Shown: positions 25,001 through 34,419 of the stretch, piece after piece
How the letters are laid out: the number at the start of each line of letters is the position of its first letter
Position numbering within the stretch: position 1 is the first letter of the stretch
Source: Janthinobacterium rivuli
GTDB taxonomy: Bacteria; Pseudomonadota; Gammaproteobacteria; Burkholderiales; Burkholderiaceae_D
Reading direction: 5' to 3'
NCBI RefSeq assembly: GCF_029690045.1
Contig: NZ_CP121464.1
Span: forward strand, 5,146,001 to 5,210,000
Length of the DNA stretch: 64,000 nucleotides
Notes under the pieces: model-generated
The model's input: the letters and a program-made list of their open reading frames with translations, nothing else
Databases searched by the model: none
Told to the model about the DNA's origin: nothing
Position numbers and translations under genes: made by a program

Positions 25001-26293
25001 GCTGTAGCGTTTCACCCGCGCCAGGCCAGCATCGACCACGTAGCGGATGCCGGGCACGGTCAGCGAGGTTTCCGCCACGTTGGTGGCCAGCACGATGCGG
25101 CGCGCATTGCTGGTTTTAAACACGCGCTCCTGCTCCTCGGCCGACAAGCGGGCGAACAGCGGCAAAATTTCCACGTGCGGCGGATGGTGCTTGCGCAGCG
25201 CTTCGGCGCAGTCGCGGATCTCGCGCTCGCCCGGCAAGAACACCAGCACGTCGCCCGAGCCGATGCGGCACAGTTCTTCCACGCCATCGACGACGGCATC
25301 CATCAGGTCGCGCTTTTCGCGCGCAGCTACACGTACATTCGCCGTCCGCTGGCCAGGTTTGTCGGGGTTGGCGGCACCGGGCATGGCCACCTGTTCCCGT
25401 TCCACGGGACGGTAGCGCACTTCCACCTGGTACAGACGGCCCGACACTTCGATCACGGGCGCCGGTTTTTCCGGCGTGCCGAAATGGCGCGAGAAGCGTT
25501 CCGCATCGATGGTGGCCGACGTGATGATGATTTTCAGATCGGGCCGGCGCGGCAGCAATTGCTTCAGATAGCCGAGCAGAAAGTCGATGTTCAGGCTGCG
25601 TTCGTGCGCTTCATCGATGATGATGGTGTCGTAGTTTTTCAACAACGGGTCGGTCTGCGTCTCGGCCAGCAAGATACCGTCCGTCATCAGCTTGACGGAC
25701 GCGCCACGGCTCAGGGTGTCGGTAAAGCGCACCTTGAAACCCACCGTTTCGCCCAGCGGTGTGCCCAGTTCCTGCGCAATGCGCTTGGCCGTCGACGAGG
25801 CGGCGATACGCCGCGGCTGCGTGTGGCCGATCATGCCCTTCTGTCCCCGTCCCAGCTCCAGGCAAATCTTCGGCAACTGGGTCGTCTTGCCGGAACCCGT
25901 CTCGCCCGAAACGATGATGACCTGGTTTTCCGTCAATGCCTTGGCGATTTCGGCGCGCCGGCCCGAGACGGGCAAGTCTTCCGGATACGTAATCGGCGGC
26001 AGCGGATTGCGGAAAGCCTTTTCCGCTTCGCGCGCGGCGCGGGCTGCGTCGCGGCTTTCACGGCTTTCCTGCCCCTCGCGCGGCGGGCGCGCGGCCTGAG
26101 GCTTGCCCTGTGCCGATCGCTGCTGCTGTTGCTGTTTCTGTTGTTCCGCGCGCGGCGGCTGCTGCCTTTGCTGGCTCACGGGCGGGCGCTGGCGGCCCTG
26201 CGCAGGCGTGGCGGCAGGCGTGGCAACATCCCCGCTGGCGGGCACATTTGCAACGTTGGAAGGAGGGGAAGACTTATTGCTGGCTGAAGACAT
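22067..26293 (-). CDS. hrpA: ATP-dependent RNA helicase HrpA (DEAH box)
   Basis: This 1408-residue protein is slightly longer than E. coli HrpA (about 1300). Residues about 95-480 form the helicase core, with Walker A GETGSGKTTQLPK, motif II DEAHERSL, SAT and the QRAGRCGR motif. The HA2/OB regions and the long HrpA-specific C-terminal domain follow. The first 95 residues are a disordered Gln/Pro/Arg/Ala-rich extension that I do not expect in enterobacterial HrpA, and another Ala/Gly/Lys low-complexity linker lies near residue 1110. HrpA resolves stalled ribosomes/mRNA and processes fimbrial mRNA in E. coli. It is divergent from argA, with only about 55 bp between the starts. Confidence 0.95.
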   Translation of the reverse strand: MSSASNKSSPPSNVANVPASGDVATPAATPAQGRQRPPVSQQRQQPPRAEQQKQQQQQRSAQGKPQAARPPREGQESRESRDAARAAREAEKAFRNPLPPITYPEDLPVSGRRAEIAKALTENQVIIVSGETGSGKTTQLPKICLELGRGQKGMIGHTQPRRIAASSTAKRIAQELGTPLGETVGFKVRFTDTLSRGASVKLMTDGILLAETQTDPLLKNYDTIIIDEAHERSLNIDFLLGYLKQLLPRRPDLKIIITSATIDAERFSRHFGTPEKPAPVIEVSGRLYQVEVRYRPVEREQVAMPGAANPDKPGQRTANVRVAAREKRDLMDAVVDGVEELCRIGSGDVLVFLPGEREIRDCAEALRKHHPPHVEILPLFARLSAEEQERVFKTSNARRIVLATNVAETSLTVPGIRYVVDAGLARVKRYSYRNKVEQLQVEPIAQSAANQRAGRCGRVADGVCIRLYEEQDYLLRPKFTEPEILRSSLAAVILRMKSLHLTDVETFPFIEPPLARAIADGYQLLQELGAVDEVNKLTPLGNKLAKLPLDPRVGRMILAALDNACLTEVLIVASALSVQDPRDRPMEHQQAADEAHKKFADEKSEFLSYLKIWRWFESAIEHKKTNRQLQDNCRTNFLSQMRLREWRDVHSQLLTIVKEQGWRLNEAPATYDNLHMALLTGLLGNIGFKGEDEPGAGYLGARGIKFHIWPGSSLLKKPGKWIMAAELVDTTRLYARCVAQIQPEWLEKVGEHLLKKSWGEPRWEKRSAQVTASERATLYGLVVYSQRRINYGNFNLPEAREIFIRDALVGGDFDTRAPFFAHNHKLIKDIENLEHKSRRLDVLVDDELIAAFYDKLLPADVCNGAGFEKWHKEATRDNPKLLYLNREELMRHEAAGVTTDLFPKTMSVTGLEMGLTYHFEPGSVRDGVTLAVPLYALNQLPRERCEWLVPGMLKEKVHLLLKSLPQKLRRHCVPLPDYAAKFCERVHAAGVFGRGDLIDAIILDIRTQITINVLTTDFKPETLPAHHFMNFKVIDEHGRQLDMGRNLATLQAEFGGQARQSFQKLAEVSGVSGTGTPGAKVAGAQVASRLQAQAQGANAAAGKGGAPVKGAAAAAAPASGNATVSQHMGLTAWTFGELPELLEIVQGKLTLIGFPALVDKGTHCDLEVFDDPTVAARTHKIGLRRLFALQMKEQIKYVEKSIPGLQQMGMQFMALGSQEELREQIINKALDIACLQDPLPLDAASFAKRQAEGKSRLVLLVNEIARLLSQVLTEFHGLPKRLQNIPAAAATDIQSQLQGLVHKRFLTENEYTQLAHFPRYLKAINVRLEKLRADPTRDTKLMAEWQSAAAPYLRQAKDRQAGKNTDPKLVDFRWMLEELRVSLFAQELRTPMPVSAKRLQKVWESMQR

Positions 26294-26349
26294 TGTTTTT
26301 TACAGGTATTTTAAGCGCGCACATCGCGCAGCGAATTATAATGCGCTTA

Positions 26350-27660
26350 ATGGAAAACCCTACCCAATTCGTCCAATGGCTGCGCTCCGTCGCGCCCTAC
26401 ATCCACGCCTTTCGCGGCAAGACCTTCGTGGTCGCCTTCCCCGGTGAACTCGTCAGCGCCGGGGCGCTGCAGGTGCTGGCCCATGATTTATCCCTGCTGC
26501 ATGCGCTGGACATCAATGTCACTGTTGTCTACGGCTCGCGGCCGCAGGTGGCGGAACAGCTGGCCCTGCGTAACGTCGAAGGCCGCTTCCACAACGGCGT
26601 GCGCATTACCGACATCGCCGCGCTGGAATGCGCGAAGGAAGCCGCCGGCGAGCTGCGCCTCGATATCGAGGCCGCGTTCAGCCAGGGCTTGCCGAACACG
26701 CCCATGTCGCATGCGGCCATCCGTATCATTTCCGGCAACTTCATCACGGCGCGCCCGCTGGGCGTGATCGATGGCGTGGACCTGGAACTGACGGGCATCA
26801 CACGCAAGGTCGACGCCGAAACCATCCATTCCATCCTCGGTTCGGACGGCCTGGTGCTGCTCTCGCCGCTGGGCTTCTCGCCTACCGGTGAAGCGTTCAA
26901 CCTGACCATGGAAGACGTGGCGTGCAGCGCCGCCATCGCCCTGCACGCGGATAAACTGATTTTCATTACCGAAACGCCGATGATGGAAGACGCGACGGGC
27001 GTGGAAATCCGCGAACTGTCGTCGCACCAGGCCGAAGCCGTGCTGATGGCGGGCTTTCTGCCCGACGCGACGGCGTTTTACTTGAAACATTGCGTCAAGG
27101 CATGCCACAACGGCGTCGAGCGCTCGCACATCGTACCGTTCTCGATGGATGGTTCGGCGCTGCTGGAATTGTTTACCCATGATGGCGTGGGCACCATGAT
27201 CAGCCATGAAAACCTGGAAAGTTTGCGTCAGGCTACCATCGAAGACGTGGGCGGCATCATCAAACTGATCGAACCGCTGGAAGCGGACGGCACTTTGGTC
27301 AAGCGGGGCCGCGAGCTGATCGAGCGGGAAATCGATTATTTCTCCGTCATCGAGCACGATGGCGTGATCTTCGGCTGCGCCGCCCTGTACCCGTTCCCTG
27401 CGCAAAAGATGGCGGAAATGGCATGTTTGACCGTCAACCCGGAAGTGCAAGCCCAGGGCGACGGCGAACGCATCCTGAAACACATGGAAAACCGCGCGCG
27501 CGCCGCCGGCCTGAACAAACTGTTCGTGCTGACCACGCGCACCTCGCACTGGTTCAAGAAGCGCGGTTTCGTGCCGGCCACCGTCGACGATTTGCCGAAG
27601 GACCGCCAGCATATGTATAACTGGCAGCGTAAATCGCAAGTATTGATCAAGACCCTGTAA
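26350..27660 (+). CDS. argA: N-acetylglutamate synthase ArgA
   Basis: This 436-residue enzyme performs the first step of arginine synthesis, acetyl-CoA plus glutamate to N-acetylglutamate. The N-terminal amino-acid-kinase-like domain (about 1-280, VVAFPGELV) binds feedback arginine and the C-terminal GNAT domain (about 290-436; LTVNPEVQAQGDGERILKHM) carries catalysis. ATG 26350 (MENPTQF) and ATG 26341 (MRL) are both possible. A TATAAT at 26337-26342 overlaps the start region and no Shine-Dalgarno sequence is visible, so the 5' end is odd. It converges on kdsA through a shared terminator. Confidence 0.94.
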   Translation: MENPTQFVQWLRSVAPYIHAFRGKTFVVAFPGELVSAGALQVLAHDLSLLHALDINVTVVYGSRPQVAEQLALRNVEGRFHNGVRITDIAALECAKEAAGELRLDIEAAFSQGLPNTPMSHAAIRIISGNFITARPLGVIDGVDLELTGITRKVDAETIHSILGSDGLVLLSPLGFSPTGEAFNLTMEDVACSAAIALHADKLIFITETPMMEDATGVEIRELSSHQAEAVLMAGFLPDATAFYLKHCVKACHNGVERSHIVPFSMDGSALLELFTHDGVGTMISHENLESLRQATIEDVGGIIKLIEPLEADGTLVKRGRELIEREIDYFSVIEHDGVIFGCAALYPFPAQKMAEMACLTVNPEVQAQGDGERILKHMENRARAAGLNKLFVLTTRTSHWFKKRGFVPATVDDLPKDRQHMYNWQRKSQVLIKTL

Positions 27661-27665
27661 AACTG

Positions 27666-27692
27666 AAAAAGCCCGGCATGCCGGGCTTTTTT
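27666..27692. terminator. bidirectional terminator between argA and kdsA
   Basis: GCCCGGCATGCCGGGC is a perfect palindrome flanked by A5 and T6, so it works as an intrinsic terminator for both convergent genes. Confidence 0.93.
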
Positions 27693-27704
27693 ACATTGGA
27701 ACCG

Positions 27705-28646
<942 letters not shown>

Positions 28647-28769
28647 TCAAATTTGATCCAGCGCAAGGGCGCGGCAAACGGCGTGTCGCCAGGCCGCGAC
28701 GGCCCCGCGAGGGCAGGCGCAAAGTGCCTTATAATCACGCTTTATCTCTACACTGATTCAGGAGCACAG

Positions 28770-29042
28770 ATGGCCCGCACGATCCACTGCATCAAACTCA
28801 ACAAGGAAGCCGAAGGACTGGATTTCCCGCCGTACCCGGGCGAACTGGGCAAGAAGATTTACGAATCGGTGTCGAAGGAAGCGTGGGCTGCCTGGCTCAA
28901 GCACCAGACCATGCTGGTCAATGAGAACCGTTTGAACCTGGCCGACGCGCGCGCCCGCAAATACCTGGCCACGCAGATGGAAAAGCATTTCTTCGGCGAT
29001 GGCGCCGATGCGGCCATGGGTTACGTTCCCCCTACCGAGTAA
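28770..29042 (+). CDS. yggX: Fe(2+)-trafficking protein YggX
   Basis: This 90-residue cytosolic protein begins [10 protein letters not shown] and contains the [21 protein letters not shown] block and the conserved single Cys7, all YggX hallmarks. It protects iron-sulphur clusters from oxidative damage. GGAG lies 7 nt before the ATG, and a TATAAT at 28730-28735 may be its -10 element. It is divergent from kdsA and stands alone. Confidence 0.95.
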   Translation: MARTIHCIKLNKEAEGLDFPPYPGELGKKIYESVSKEAWAAWLKHQTMLVNENRLNLADARARKYLATQMEKHFFGDGADAAMGYVPPTE

Positions 29043-29197
29043 GTTTCAAGCATGCCCGTGACCACGTCACGGGCAGTTTCACGCCCGCCCCCGCCGTTTC
29101 ACGGCACTGCCTCCCCGTTTCGTCGCACACCGCTCGCCGCCCACGCCGCCGGCTGGCACAGTACGTCCATCGACAACCTCACTCCAAGGCGGACACC

Positions 29198-29722
29198 ATG
29201 TTGCAGCAAATCTTCAGCCACACTCCCCTCTACGTCTGGGCCATCCTGGGCTTTCTCGTCTATCGGGGCGTGCTGGCCAGCCGGGCGCGCGAAGTGACCT
29301 TGCGCAAGCTGTGCATCATTCCCCTCGTCATGCTGGCCCTGTCGCTGAGCGGCGTGCATGGCAGTTTCGGCTTCGATGGCGTGGCGCCGTTCGCCTGGAC
29401 CGCCGGCGCGCTGGCCGGCGCGGCGCTGGCATGGACGCTGGCCGATGCGCGCAAGATCGTCGCCATTCCCGCACGGGCCAGCGTGCGGCGTCCCGGCAGC
29501 TGGGTGCCGTTGATCCTGATGATGAGCATCTTCTGCATGAAATATGCGGTCGCCGTGACCGTGGCCATCGCCCCGGCCTATGCCCATGCGCCCGGCTTCA
29601 GCGTGCCCGTCTGCCTCGCCTATGGCTGCTTCAGCGGCATCTTCCTCGGCGGCTTGCTGCGCACCGTGGCCGTGTACCGGGCTGTGCAAAGTGAAGGCTG
29701 GGGTCAGACCCGGCGGGTCTGA
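29198..29722 (+). CDS. small integral membrane protein (DUF6622-like)
   Basis: This 174-residue protein has about five hydrophobic segments and begins MLQQIFSHTPLYVWAILGFLVYRG, an N-terminus I associate with the DUF6622 family; no function is known. The last residues (GWGQTRRV) and the stop codon are encoded by the 27-bp GGGGTC palindrome at 29700-29726, so the native C-terminus was probably changed when that repeat arrived. It follows yggX by 155 bp. Confidence 0.65.
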   Translation: MLQQIFSHTPLYVWAILGFLVYRGVLASRAREVTLRKLCIIPLVMLALSLSGVHGSFGFDGVAPFAWTAGALAGAALAWTLADARKIVAIPARASVRRPGSWVPLILMMSIFCMKYAVAVTVAIAPAYAHAPGFSVPVCLAYGCFSGIFLGGLLRTVAVYRAVQSEGWGQTRRV

Positions 29723-29726
29723 CCCC
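29700..29726. repeat. GGGGTCAGACCC palindromic repeat overlapping a stop codon
   Basis: Arms GGGGTCAGACCC (29700-29711) and GGGTCTGACCCC (29715-29726) are perfectly complementary with a 3-nt loop GGC. Same design as 6764-6790, with GA changed to AG in one arm and the matching change in the other. It lies between convergent genes and provides the stop codon of the upstream one. Confidence 0.75.
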
Positions 29727-29742
29727 GGATTTCTGCTGCGTA

Positions 29743-30420
29743 TCAGTATGCCAAAGTACGCACGCCTTCCGGCATGCCCAGCAGGCAGATATTGGCGCCG
29801 CGCACGGCGAACAGGCCGACGGCGATGACGCCGACGATCTGGTTGATCTGCTGTTCCAGCGCCACCGGGTCGGCAATTTTCAAGCCCAGCACGTCGATGA
29901 TTTCGCCGCCGTTGTCGGTAATGAACGCTTCCGTGCTGCCGGCCTTCAGGCGCAAACGGGGCGTGCCGCCCAGCGCGGCCAGCTGGCGCGAGACGGCGGC
30001 GCGGGCCATCGGCACCACTTCCACCGGCAGCGGGAAAGCACCCAGGGTCTCGACGAGCTTGGAGCCGTCGGCGATGCAGACGAACTGTTTCGAGACCGAG
30101 GCAACGATCTTTTCACGCGTCAATGCCGCGCCGCCGCCCTTGATCATGGCGCCGCTGGCCGTGATTTCATCGGCGCCATCGATGTAGACGGCGATCGATT
30201 CAACATCGTTCAGGTCGAAGACGGGAATGCCATGGCCGGCCAGGCGCGCGGCCGTCGCTTCGGACGACGCGACCGTGCCCTTGATGGTGTCCTTGATCTT
30301 GGCCAGTTCATCGATGAAAAAGTTGGCGGTGGAACCGGTGCCGACACCGATGATTTCACCTTCAACTACATAGGCGATGGCGGCGCGGGCTACGGCTTGC
30401 TTCAATTCGTCTTGGGTCAT
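29743..30420 (-). CDS. rpiA: ribose-5-phosphate isomerase A
   Basis: This 225-residue enzyme interconverts ribose-5-phosphate and ribulose-5-phosphate in the non-oxidative pentose phosphate pathway. The family blocks [33 protein letters not shown] and [13 protein letters not shown] are all present, including the catalytic Glu/Lys region. It is convergent with the DUF6622-like gene and divergent from the signalling operon at 30627. Confidence 0.96.
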   Translation of the reverse strand: MTQDELKQAVARAAIAYVVEGEIIGVGTGSTANFFIDELAKIKDTIKGTVASSEATAARLAGHGIPVFDLNDVESIAVYIDGADEITASGAMIKGGGAALTREKIVASVSKQFVCIADGSKLVETLGAFPLPVEVVPMARAAVSRQLAALGGTPRLRLKAGSTEAFITDNGGEIIDVLGLKIADPVALEQQINQIVGVIAVGLFAVRGANICLLGMPEGVRTLAY

Positions 30421-30626
30421 GGCATTCAGGCTAAAGTGAGGAATGGCGCTATTTTAACGGATTGCCGGCCCGGCCAGCCGGCCATCATGACCGACGCTGC
30501 GACGCGATACAACAGCTAAACGGGAAAACCTTGCCCTAGGGCAATTGCGCACCCAATTACACTCTATGCCCTCTAAAATATGCGAAAATGAAACGATACA
30601 CCGATATGACGTTTCAGGAATAGCAC

Positions 30627-30995
30627 ATGACTCACAGTAAACAGGTACTTGTTGTCGATGACAGCCGGGTTTCACGTTTGATGTCGCATCAGTTCATCCT
30701 CAGCAAACATGCCGACTGGCAAGTGCTTGAGGCGGCGACGGGTGAGGAAGCCCTGGAAAAGGTCAAGACCGTCACTCCTGTGCTGATACTACTGGATGTC
30801 AACATGCCCGGCATGGGCGGCATCGCGGCCGCGGAACAATTGCGCGCGCTGTGCCCGCAGACGCACATCATTCTCGTCACGGCCAATGTGCAGAACGCCA
30901 CGCGCAACCGCGCCAGCGAACTGGGCGTGGGCTTCATGGAAAAACCGATCACGGAAACACGCATCCACCAGCTGATCGAATCACTGGGACTGTGA
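30627..30995 (+). CDS. single-domain CheY-like response regulator
   Basis: This 122-residue receiver has the acidic pocket VVDDS, phospho-acceptor Asp in LILLDVNMPGMGG, Thr in LVTAN and Lys in EKPIT. There is no output domain, so it probably signals by protein contact. The CheC-like gene starts 2 bp after its stop and a GGDEF gene overlaps that one, making a three-gene signalling operon in which CheC could be its phosphatase. Confidence 0.92.
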   Translation: MTHSKQVLVVDDSRVSRLMSHQFILSKHADWQVLEAATGEEALEKVKTVTPVLILLDVNMPGMGGIAAAEQLRALCPQTHIILVTANVQNATRNRASELGVGFMEKPITETRIHQLIESLGL

Positions 30996-30997
30996 GC

Positions 30998-31624
30998 ATG
31001 GTCAATCTTTCCGAACTCGAGAACGACGCCCTGGTAGAGATATTCAACATCGGGGTGGGCCATGCGGCGGCGGCCATGAGCGAGATCGTGAATGAAGAAG
31101 TCACCATGTCGGTGCCGTCGATCACCTTCCTGAACCGTGCCGACGCGGCCGCCTTGCTGGGCAGCAAGAAGGATGGCGAACGCATCTGCGGCGTCAGCCA
31201 GCATTACGATGGCGCCTTCGCCACCGAAGCGATCCTGATGTTTCCCGAAGACAAAAGCCTGGAAATCGTGCGTCTGATGGTGGGCGACGCCATGCCGCTG
31301 CAGGAACTGACGGAGATGGAACAGGAAGCGATGAGCGAGATCGGCAACATCATCCTCAACTCCTGCGTGGGCACCCTGGCCAACCTGTTCGACAGCGAAC
31401 TGCATGGCTCGTTGCCCCTGTACCACGTGGGCACCAGCGCGGAAATCCTGTCCTCGTTCGGCGGCCAGGATGATGAAGCCGTCGTGCTGATGCTGCATAT
31501 CGATTTCGTGCTGTCCAAGCACCAGATCCACGGTTATGTGGCATTCGTGCTCGACCTGTCCGCCCTGCACGACCTGAAGCAGCAAGTGAGCCGCTACCTG
31601 GCCAAGGTGCTGGGACAGGCGTGA
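30998..31624 (+). CDS. cheC: CheC-like phosphatase
   Basis: This 208-residue protein has two copies of the CheC/CheX/FliY phosphatase signature: ALVEIFNIGVGHAAAAM followed by a proline, and AMSEIGNIILNSCVGTLA followed by SLP. The paired Glu/Asn residues of each site dephosphorylate CheY-P. A retained double site is the CheC pattern. The neighbouring CheY-like protein is the natural substrate. Its stop overlaps the GTG of the next gene (GTGA). Confidence 0.85.
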   Translation: MVNLSELENDALVEIFNIGVGHAAAAMSEIVNEEVTMSVPSITFLNRADAAALLGSKKDGERICGVSQHYDGAFATEAILMFPEDKSLEIVRLMVGDAMPLQELTEMEQEAMSEIGNIILNSCVGTLANLFDSELHGSLPLYHVGTSAEILSSFGGQDDEAVVLMLHIDFVLSKHQIHGYVAFVLDLSALHDLKQQVSRYLAKVLGQA

Positions 31625-32601
31625 CGATCATGCCGGATGCCTTGCACCGACTCGCCCTGCTCGAGAGCATACTCGGCGCCGTGAACCTGGGCGCCATCGT
31701 GCTCGACGAGCAGCACCGCATCGTGCTGTGGAACCGCTGGATGGCGCGCCACTCGGCCCGCCCGGCCGACGCCGTGCTGGGCCAGGATTTCTTCACCGTC
31801 TTTCCGGAAATGCGGCACAAGCGCATCGATTCGGCCATCACTCAGGCACTGCGCGACAATTTCCAGTCGCTGCTGTCGCAAACCCTGCACAAGGCGCCGT
31901 TTGCGCTGTACACGCATGGCGCGGCCACGGGCGGCAGCGACGGCGAGGAACGCATGCAGCAAGCCATCGCCGTCACGCCGATCAACCTGCCCGGTTCGCC
32001 GCGCCACTGCCTGATCCAGATCAATGACGTCACCATCGCCGTGGGGCGCGAAAAGCTGCTGCGCGAACAAACGATGGTCTTGCGCTCGCAAACCTTTTCC
32101 GACGGCTTGACGGGCATCGCCAACCGCCGCCACTTCGACGTGGCGATCGAGAAGGAAATGCGGCGCGCCATGCGCACCAGCAGCCCGCTGTCGCTGCTGA
32201 TGATCGACATCGACCATTTCAAGGACTACAACGACCATTACGGCCACCAGCAAGGCGATGATTGCCTGATCCGCGTGGCGGCCGAACTGGCCGCCATGCT
32301 GCAGCGCCCGACCGACTTGCTGGCCCGCTATGGCGGCGAAGAGTTTGCCGCCATCCTGCCCGACACGGACGCGGCGCAGGCGCTGCGCATGGCCGAGGCG
32401 ATCCGCCAGCATGCGGCCGACCTGCGCATTCCGCATGCCAAGACGGGCAATGAGGTCAGGCACGTCACGGTCAGCATCGGCATCGCCACGCAACAGCCGC
32501 AGCAGCCGCTGGCCATCTCCGCCCTGATCGGCGCCGCCGACCGCGCCCTGTATCTGGCCAAGGGCGCCGGGCGCAACCGCGTGATGGTGCAGCCGCTATA
32601 A
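31621..32601 (+). CDS. PAS-GGDEF diguanylate cyclase
   Basis: This 326-residue protein has an N-terminal PAS-like sensor (about 10-145; LGAIVLDEQHRIVLWNRWM) and a GGDEF domain with the active-site motif RYGGEEF and the DIDHFKDYND substrate block. It should make cyclic di-GMP. The RxxD inhibitory site is not evident, since DTDAAQALR precedes a different sequence. GTG at 31621 overlaps the cheC stop; ATG at 31630 is the alternative. c-di-GMP output next to a pilus locus suggests control of surface behaviour, which is inference. Confidence 0.9.
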   Translation: MTIMPDALHRLALLESILGAVNLGAIVLDEQHRIVLWNRWMARHSARPADAVLGQDFFTVFPEMRHKRIDSAITQALRDNFQSLLSQTLHKAPFALYTHGAATGGSDGEERMQQAIAVTPINLPGSPRHCLIQINDVTIAVGREKLLREQTMVLRSQTFSDGLTGIANRRHFDVAIEKEMRRAMRTSSPLSLLMIDIDHFKDYNDHYGHQQGDDCLIRVAAELAAMLQRPTDLLARYGGEEFAAILPDTDAAQALRMAEAIRQHAADLRIPHAKTGNEVRHVTVSIGIATQQPQQPLAISALIGAADRALYLAKGAGRNRVMVQPL

Positions 32602-32751
32602 AAAAAGCAACGCCAGGCAAAGGATTCCTGTAGACATCTTTACGGCGTGTGCGTAGACTCGTTACTGATTGCAGCAACAACAACAAGAATTTATCTGTGG
32701 TATCTATCCCTGCGCATGGCCCACCCATGCGGGACATGGCCAGGAGCGCTT

Positions 32752-34419
32752 GTGAATCTCGATCCTCCCCTCAGATCCGGCTTGCCGGGCGCCGGCATGG
32801 ATACGACCATGGTGAACGGCATGCGCCTGCTGCTGTCGAGCGCCACCTTGCTGACCCTGTTCATCGACCCCGAAAGCGCCGGCAAGCTGACCAAGATCAC
32901 CTGGCTGATCTTTTCCGCCTACACCATGCACAGCCTGCTGCTGTATGTGCTGGCCGTCCTGGGCCTTAGCTTGCCGGAAGATATACTGCTGTACTGGCTG
33001 GACGTGGCCTGGTATGCGCTGATCGTGTTTTCCACCAGCAGCCACAACAATTTATTCTTCCTGTTTTTTTTCTTTGCCATCCTCACCTCGTCGTTCCAGC
33101 GGGGCTTCGAGGAAGGCGCGCGCGTCACCCTGGCCTCGGCCGGCCTGTTTGCCGCCACCGCCCTGTTCGGCGAAACGGATGCGGAACTGTCGCGCCTGCT
33201 GCTGCGCACCACCTTCCTGCTGGCGCTCGGCTACATGATCGCCTACTGGGGTGGCTCGGCCATCACCCAGCGCAGCCACCTGGCGCTGCTGCGCGATGTC
33301 AGCCAGCTATCCAATCCCCGCTTCGGCGTCGACCAGACCATCACCTCGGTGCTGGAAAAGACCCGCAGTTATTTCAACGGCCGCAGTTGCCTGCTGATCA
33401 TGCAGGACAAGGGCACGCGGGTCTGGTCGCTGCGCAGCGTGATCCATACGGGCACGGGCGTCGTGCATACGAGTTCGCTCCTCAGCGACGACGCGGCCAG
33501 CCCCCTGCTCGCCTTTCCGTACGACAAGATCGCCCTGTACAACCAGCCCGCAGGGCGCTGGCTGCCGTGGACCGGCGGCGCGCGCATGCTCGAACCCGAC
33601 AGCGGGCGCTGGCTGCGGCATGACGACGCGGCAGGCGCCCGCCTGGCCGAACTGCTCGAAGCGCACGCCTTCATCAGCGCGCCGCTGCCCTTGCGCAATG
33701 GCAAAGGCCGTATCTTTGTCGTGTCCGCCACCAGCATGAGCAAGACGGACGCCCTGTTTCTCAGCCATATAGGCGCGCAGGCGTTTCCCGTCATTGAAAA
33801 CATCGACCTGCTTGACCGCCTGGCGTCGCAGGCGGCCTCGCGCGAGCGCGAAAAGATCGCGCGCGACCTGCATGACACGGCCGTGCAGCCGTATATCGGC
33901 CTGCGCCACGGCCTGGCCGCCTTGCGCAACGAAGCCACACCGGGCAACCCGCTGCTGCCCGAACTGGAAAAGCTGATCATCATGTCGGGCCAGGTGATCA
34001 CCGACCTGCGCAGCTATGCGCGCACGTTCAAGAACGGCCAGGTACAAAGCGAGCCGGAACTGCTGGTCGCGCTGCGCCGCCAGGCCACGCAGATCCGCGA
34101 ATTCTATGGCATCGACATCGCCCTGCACATCGAAGGCGACCTGCACATCAACGACCGCCTGGCGGCCGAGGTGTTCCAGATCGTCAACGAAGGCATGAGC
34201 AATATCCGCAAGCATACGTCGGCGCGCCATGGCGCCGTCAAGCTGACCTGCGTGCAGGGTGCGCTGCACATCAGCATCGACAACGAATGCGCCGCCGCGC
34301 ACGTCCCCGATTTCCTGCCCGACTCGCTGGCCGAGCGCGCCGCCGCCCTCGGCGGCACGGCACGCGTCACGCATGGCATGCTGGGCAACACTTCCGTACA
34401 GATCGAGATCCCCATATGA
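32752..34419 (+). CDS. sensor histidine kinase, NarX/UhpB (HisKA_3) type
   Basis: This 555-residue kinase has about six N-terminal membrane helices (residues 25-180), a GAF-like region (about 195-360), a dimerisation/phosphoacceptor HisKA_3 motif EREKIARDLHDTAVQPYIGL and a HATPase domain with NEGMSNIRKHT; the C-terminal G box is degenerate. The GTG at 32752 is chosen because AGGAG (32742-32746) is 5 nt upstream; the ATG-initiated alternatives lie later (MDTTMVNGM). Its stop overlaps the regulator's ATG by 4 bp. The pair lies directly upstream of the tad genes on the same strand and is a good candidate for their control. Confidence 0.87.
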   Translation: MNLDPPLRSGLPGAGMDTTMVNGMRLLLSSATLLTLFIDPESAGKLTKITWLIFSAYTMHSLLLYVLAVLGLSLPEDILLYWLDVAWYALIVFSTSSHNNLFFLFFFFAILTSSFQRGFEEGARVTLASAGLFAATALFGETDAELSRLLLRTTFLLALGYMIAYWGGSAITQRSHLALLRDVSQLSNPRFGVDQTITSVLEKTRSYFNGRSCLLIMQDKGTRVWSLRSVIHTGTGVVHTSSLLSDDAASPLLAFPYDKIALYNQPAGRWLPWTGGARMLEPDSGRWLRHDDAAGARLAELLEAHAFISAPLPLRNGKGRIFVVSATSMSKTDALFLSHIGAQAFPVIENIDLLDRLASQAASREREKIARDLHDTAVQPYIGLRHGLAALRNEATPGNPLLPELEKLIIMSGQVITDLRSYARTFKNGQVQSEPELLVALRRQATQIREFYGIDIALHIEGDLHINDRLAAEVFQIVNEGMSNIRKHTSARHGAVKLTCVQGALHISIDNECAAAHVPDFLPDSLAERAAALGGTARVTHGMLGNTSVQIEIPI

